DNA of 6,273 nucleotides from Acidobacteriota bacterium (GTDB lineage: Bacteria > Acidobacteriota > Terriglobia > Terriglobales > Acidobacteriaceae), in the NCBI GenBank assembly GCA_003225655.1, contig QIAW01000660.1:1-6273 (forward strand), written 5' to 3'. Under the pieces are notes generated by a model. That model did no database searches and had not been told where the DNA came from. It worked only from the letters and a program-made list of their open reading frames with translations. This document shows positions 6,058 to 6,273 of the stretch, piece after piece (position 1 is the stretch's first letter; each line of letters begins with the position of its first letter). Position numbers and translations under genes: made by a program.

Positions 6058-6273
6058 CTACGACTTTGCGTGCCCTGCGTGTTGGGCAACAACAAGAGAG
6101 ATCGCCTCGCGTTGCACTTGGTGGTCGTCTCCAAAATTCTTGAACCAATGAACGTCCGGTTCGCGCCGGAACCAGGTCATCTGCCGCTTGGCATAGTTGC
6201 GGTGCGCCTGTTGCGCCGCAGCCATGGCCTGCTCGCACTCCACCTCACCACGAATGAATTGCATTGACTGTTT
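6058..6273 (-). CDS. miaA: tRNA dimethylallyltransferase MiaA, C-terminal end (5' end outside window)
   Basis: These are the last 71 residues of MiaA. This cytoplasmic enzyme transfers a dimethylallyl group from dimethylallyl diphosphate to N6 of adenosine 37 in tRNAs that read codons beginning with U, the first step of the i6A/ms2i6A modification. The signature is RNYAKRQMTWFRREPDVHWF, which matches the family's YAKRQxTWFRR segment that contacts the tRNA anticodon loop. The usual Thr of 'TRxYAKRQ' is replaced here (AHRNYAKRQ). The frame continues to the window edge with no start, so the P-loop and catalytic residues cannot be checked. It ends at a TAG (6058-6060), 80 nt before the 159-aa gene in the same direction. 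Confidence 0.93.
   Translation of the reverse strand, partial: KQSMQFIRGEVECEQAMAAAQQAHRNYAKRQMTWFRREPDVHWFKNFGDDHQVQREAISLVVAQHAGHAKS

Noticed and set aside
1..6273. Possible mobile element, defence island or CRISPR signals.
   Set aside because: I see no transposase, integrase, repeat-spacer array, tRNA or terminal inverted repeats. The immunity-type membrane protein alone does not make this a defence locus.

Overview
The window looks like ordinary chromosomal DNA from a bacterium with moderately high GC content. My best guess is a member of the Acidobacteriota (Terriglobia/Koribacter-like). The grounds are a secreted M13 peptidase, a long exported NagZ-type GH3 enzyme and the palindrome behind lipA. 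This is inference from gene style, not a database result. I see no phage, transposon, CRISPR or RNA genes.

Layout. The left edge (1-339, + strand) is the C-terminal third of lipoyl synthase, lipA. It is followed by a 28-bp near-perfect palindrome (347-374) and a strong hairpin with A/T tracts on both sides (386-416). That hairpin can end transcription from both directions. All other genes lie on the - strand and read from right to left: the C-terminal end of miaA (6058-6273), a 159-aa helical protein of unknown function (5498-5977), an exported two-domain GH3 enzyme of the NagZ type (3506-5434), a 204-aa lipoprotein of unknown function (2908-3522), a 64-aa two-helix membrane protein of the superinfection-immunity family (2671-2865), and a secreted M13 zinc endopeptidase (437-2509).

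How the genes work together. The four complete genes downstream of miaA are closely packed: 80-nt and 63-nt gaps, then a 17-nt overlap, then a 42-nt gap. They may form one transcription unit with miaA. The nagZ/lipoprotein overlap, with the lipoprotein's Shine-Dalgarno site inside nagZ, suggests translational coupling. Most products after miaA are predicted to act in the envelope: muropeptide or glycan trimming by the GH3 enzyme, an anchored lipoprotein, an inner-membrane protein and a secreted peptidase. The M13 gene stands 161 bp further on, with its own perfect TATAAT and a strong Shine-Dalgarno site, so it is probably expressed separately.

I found no convincing new biological system. The points most worth a second look are the palindrome behind lipA, the coupled NagZ-lipoprotein pair, the 159-aa unknown, and the small immunity-type membrane protein in a housekeeping setting.
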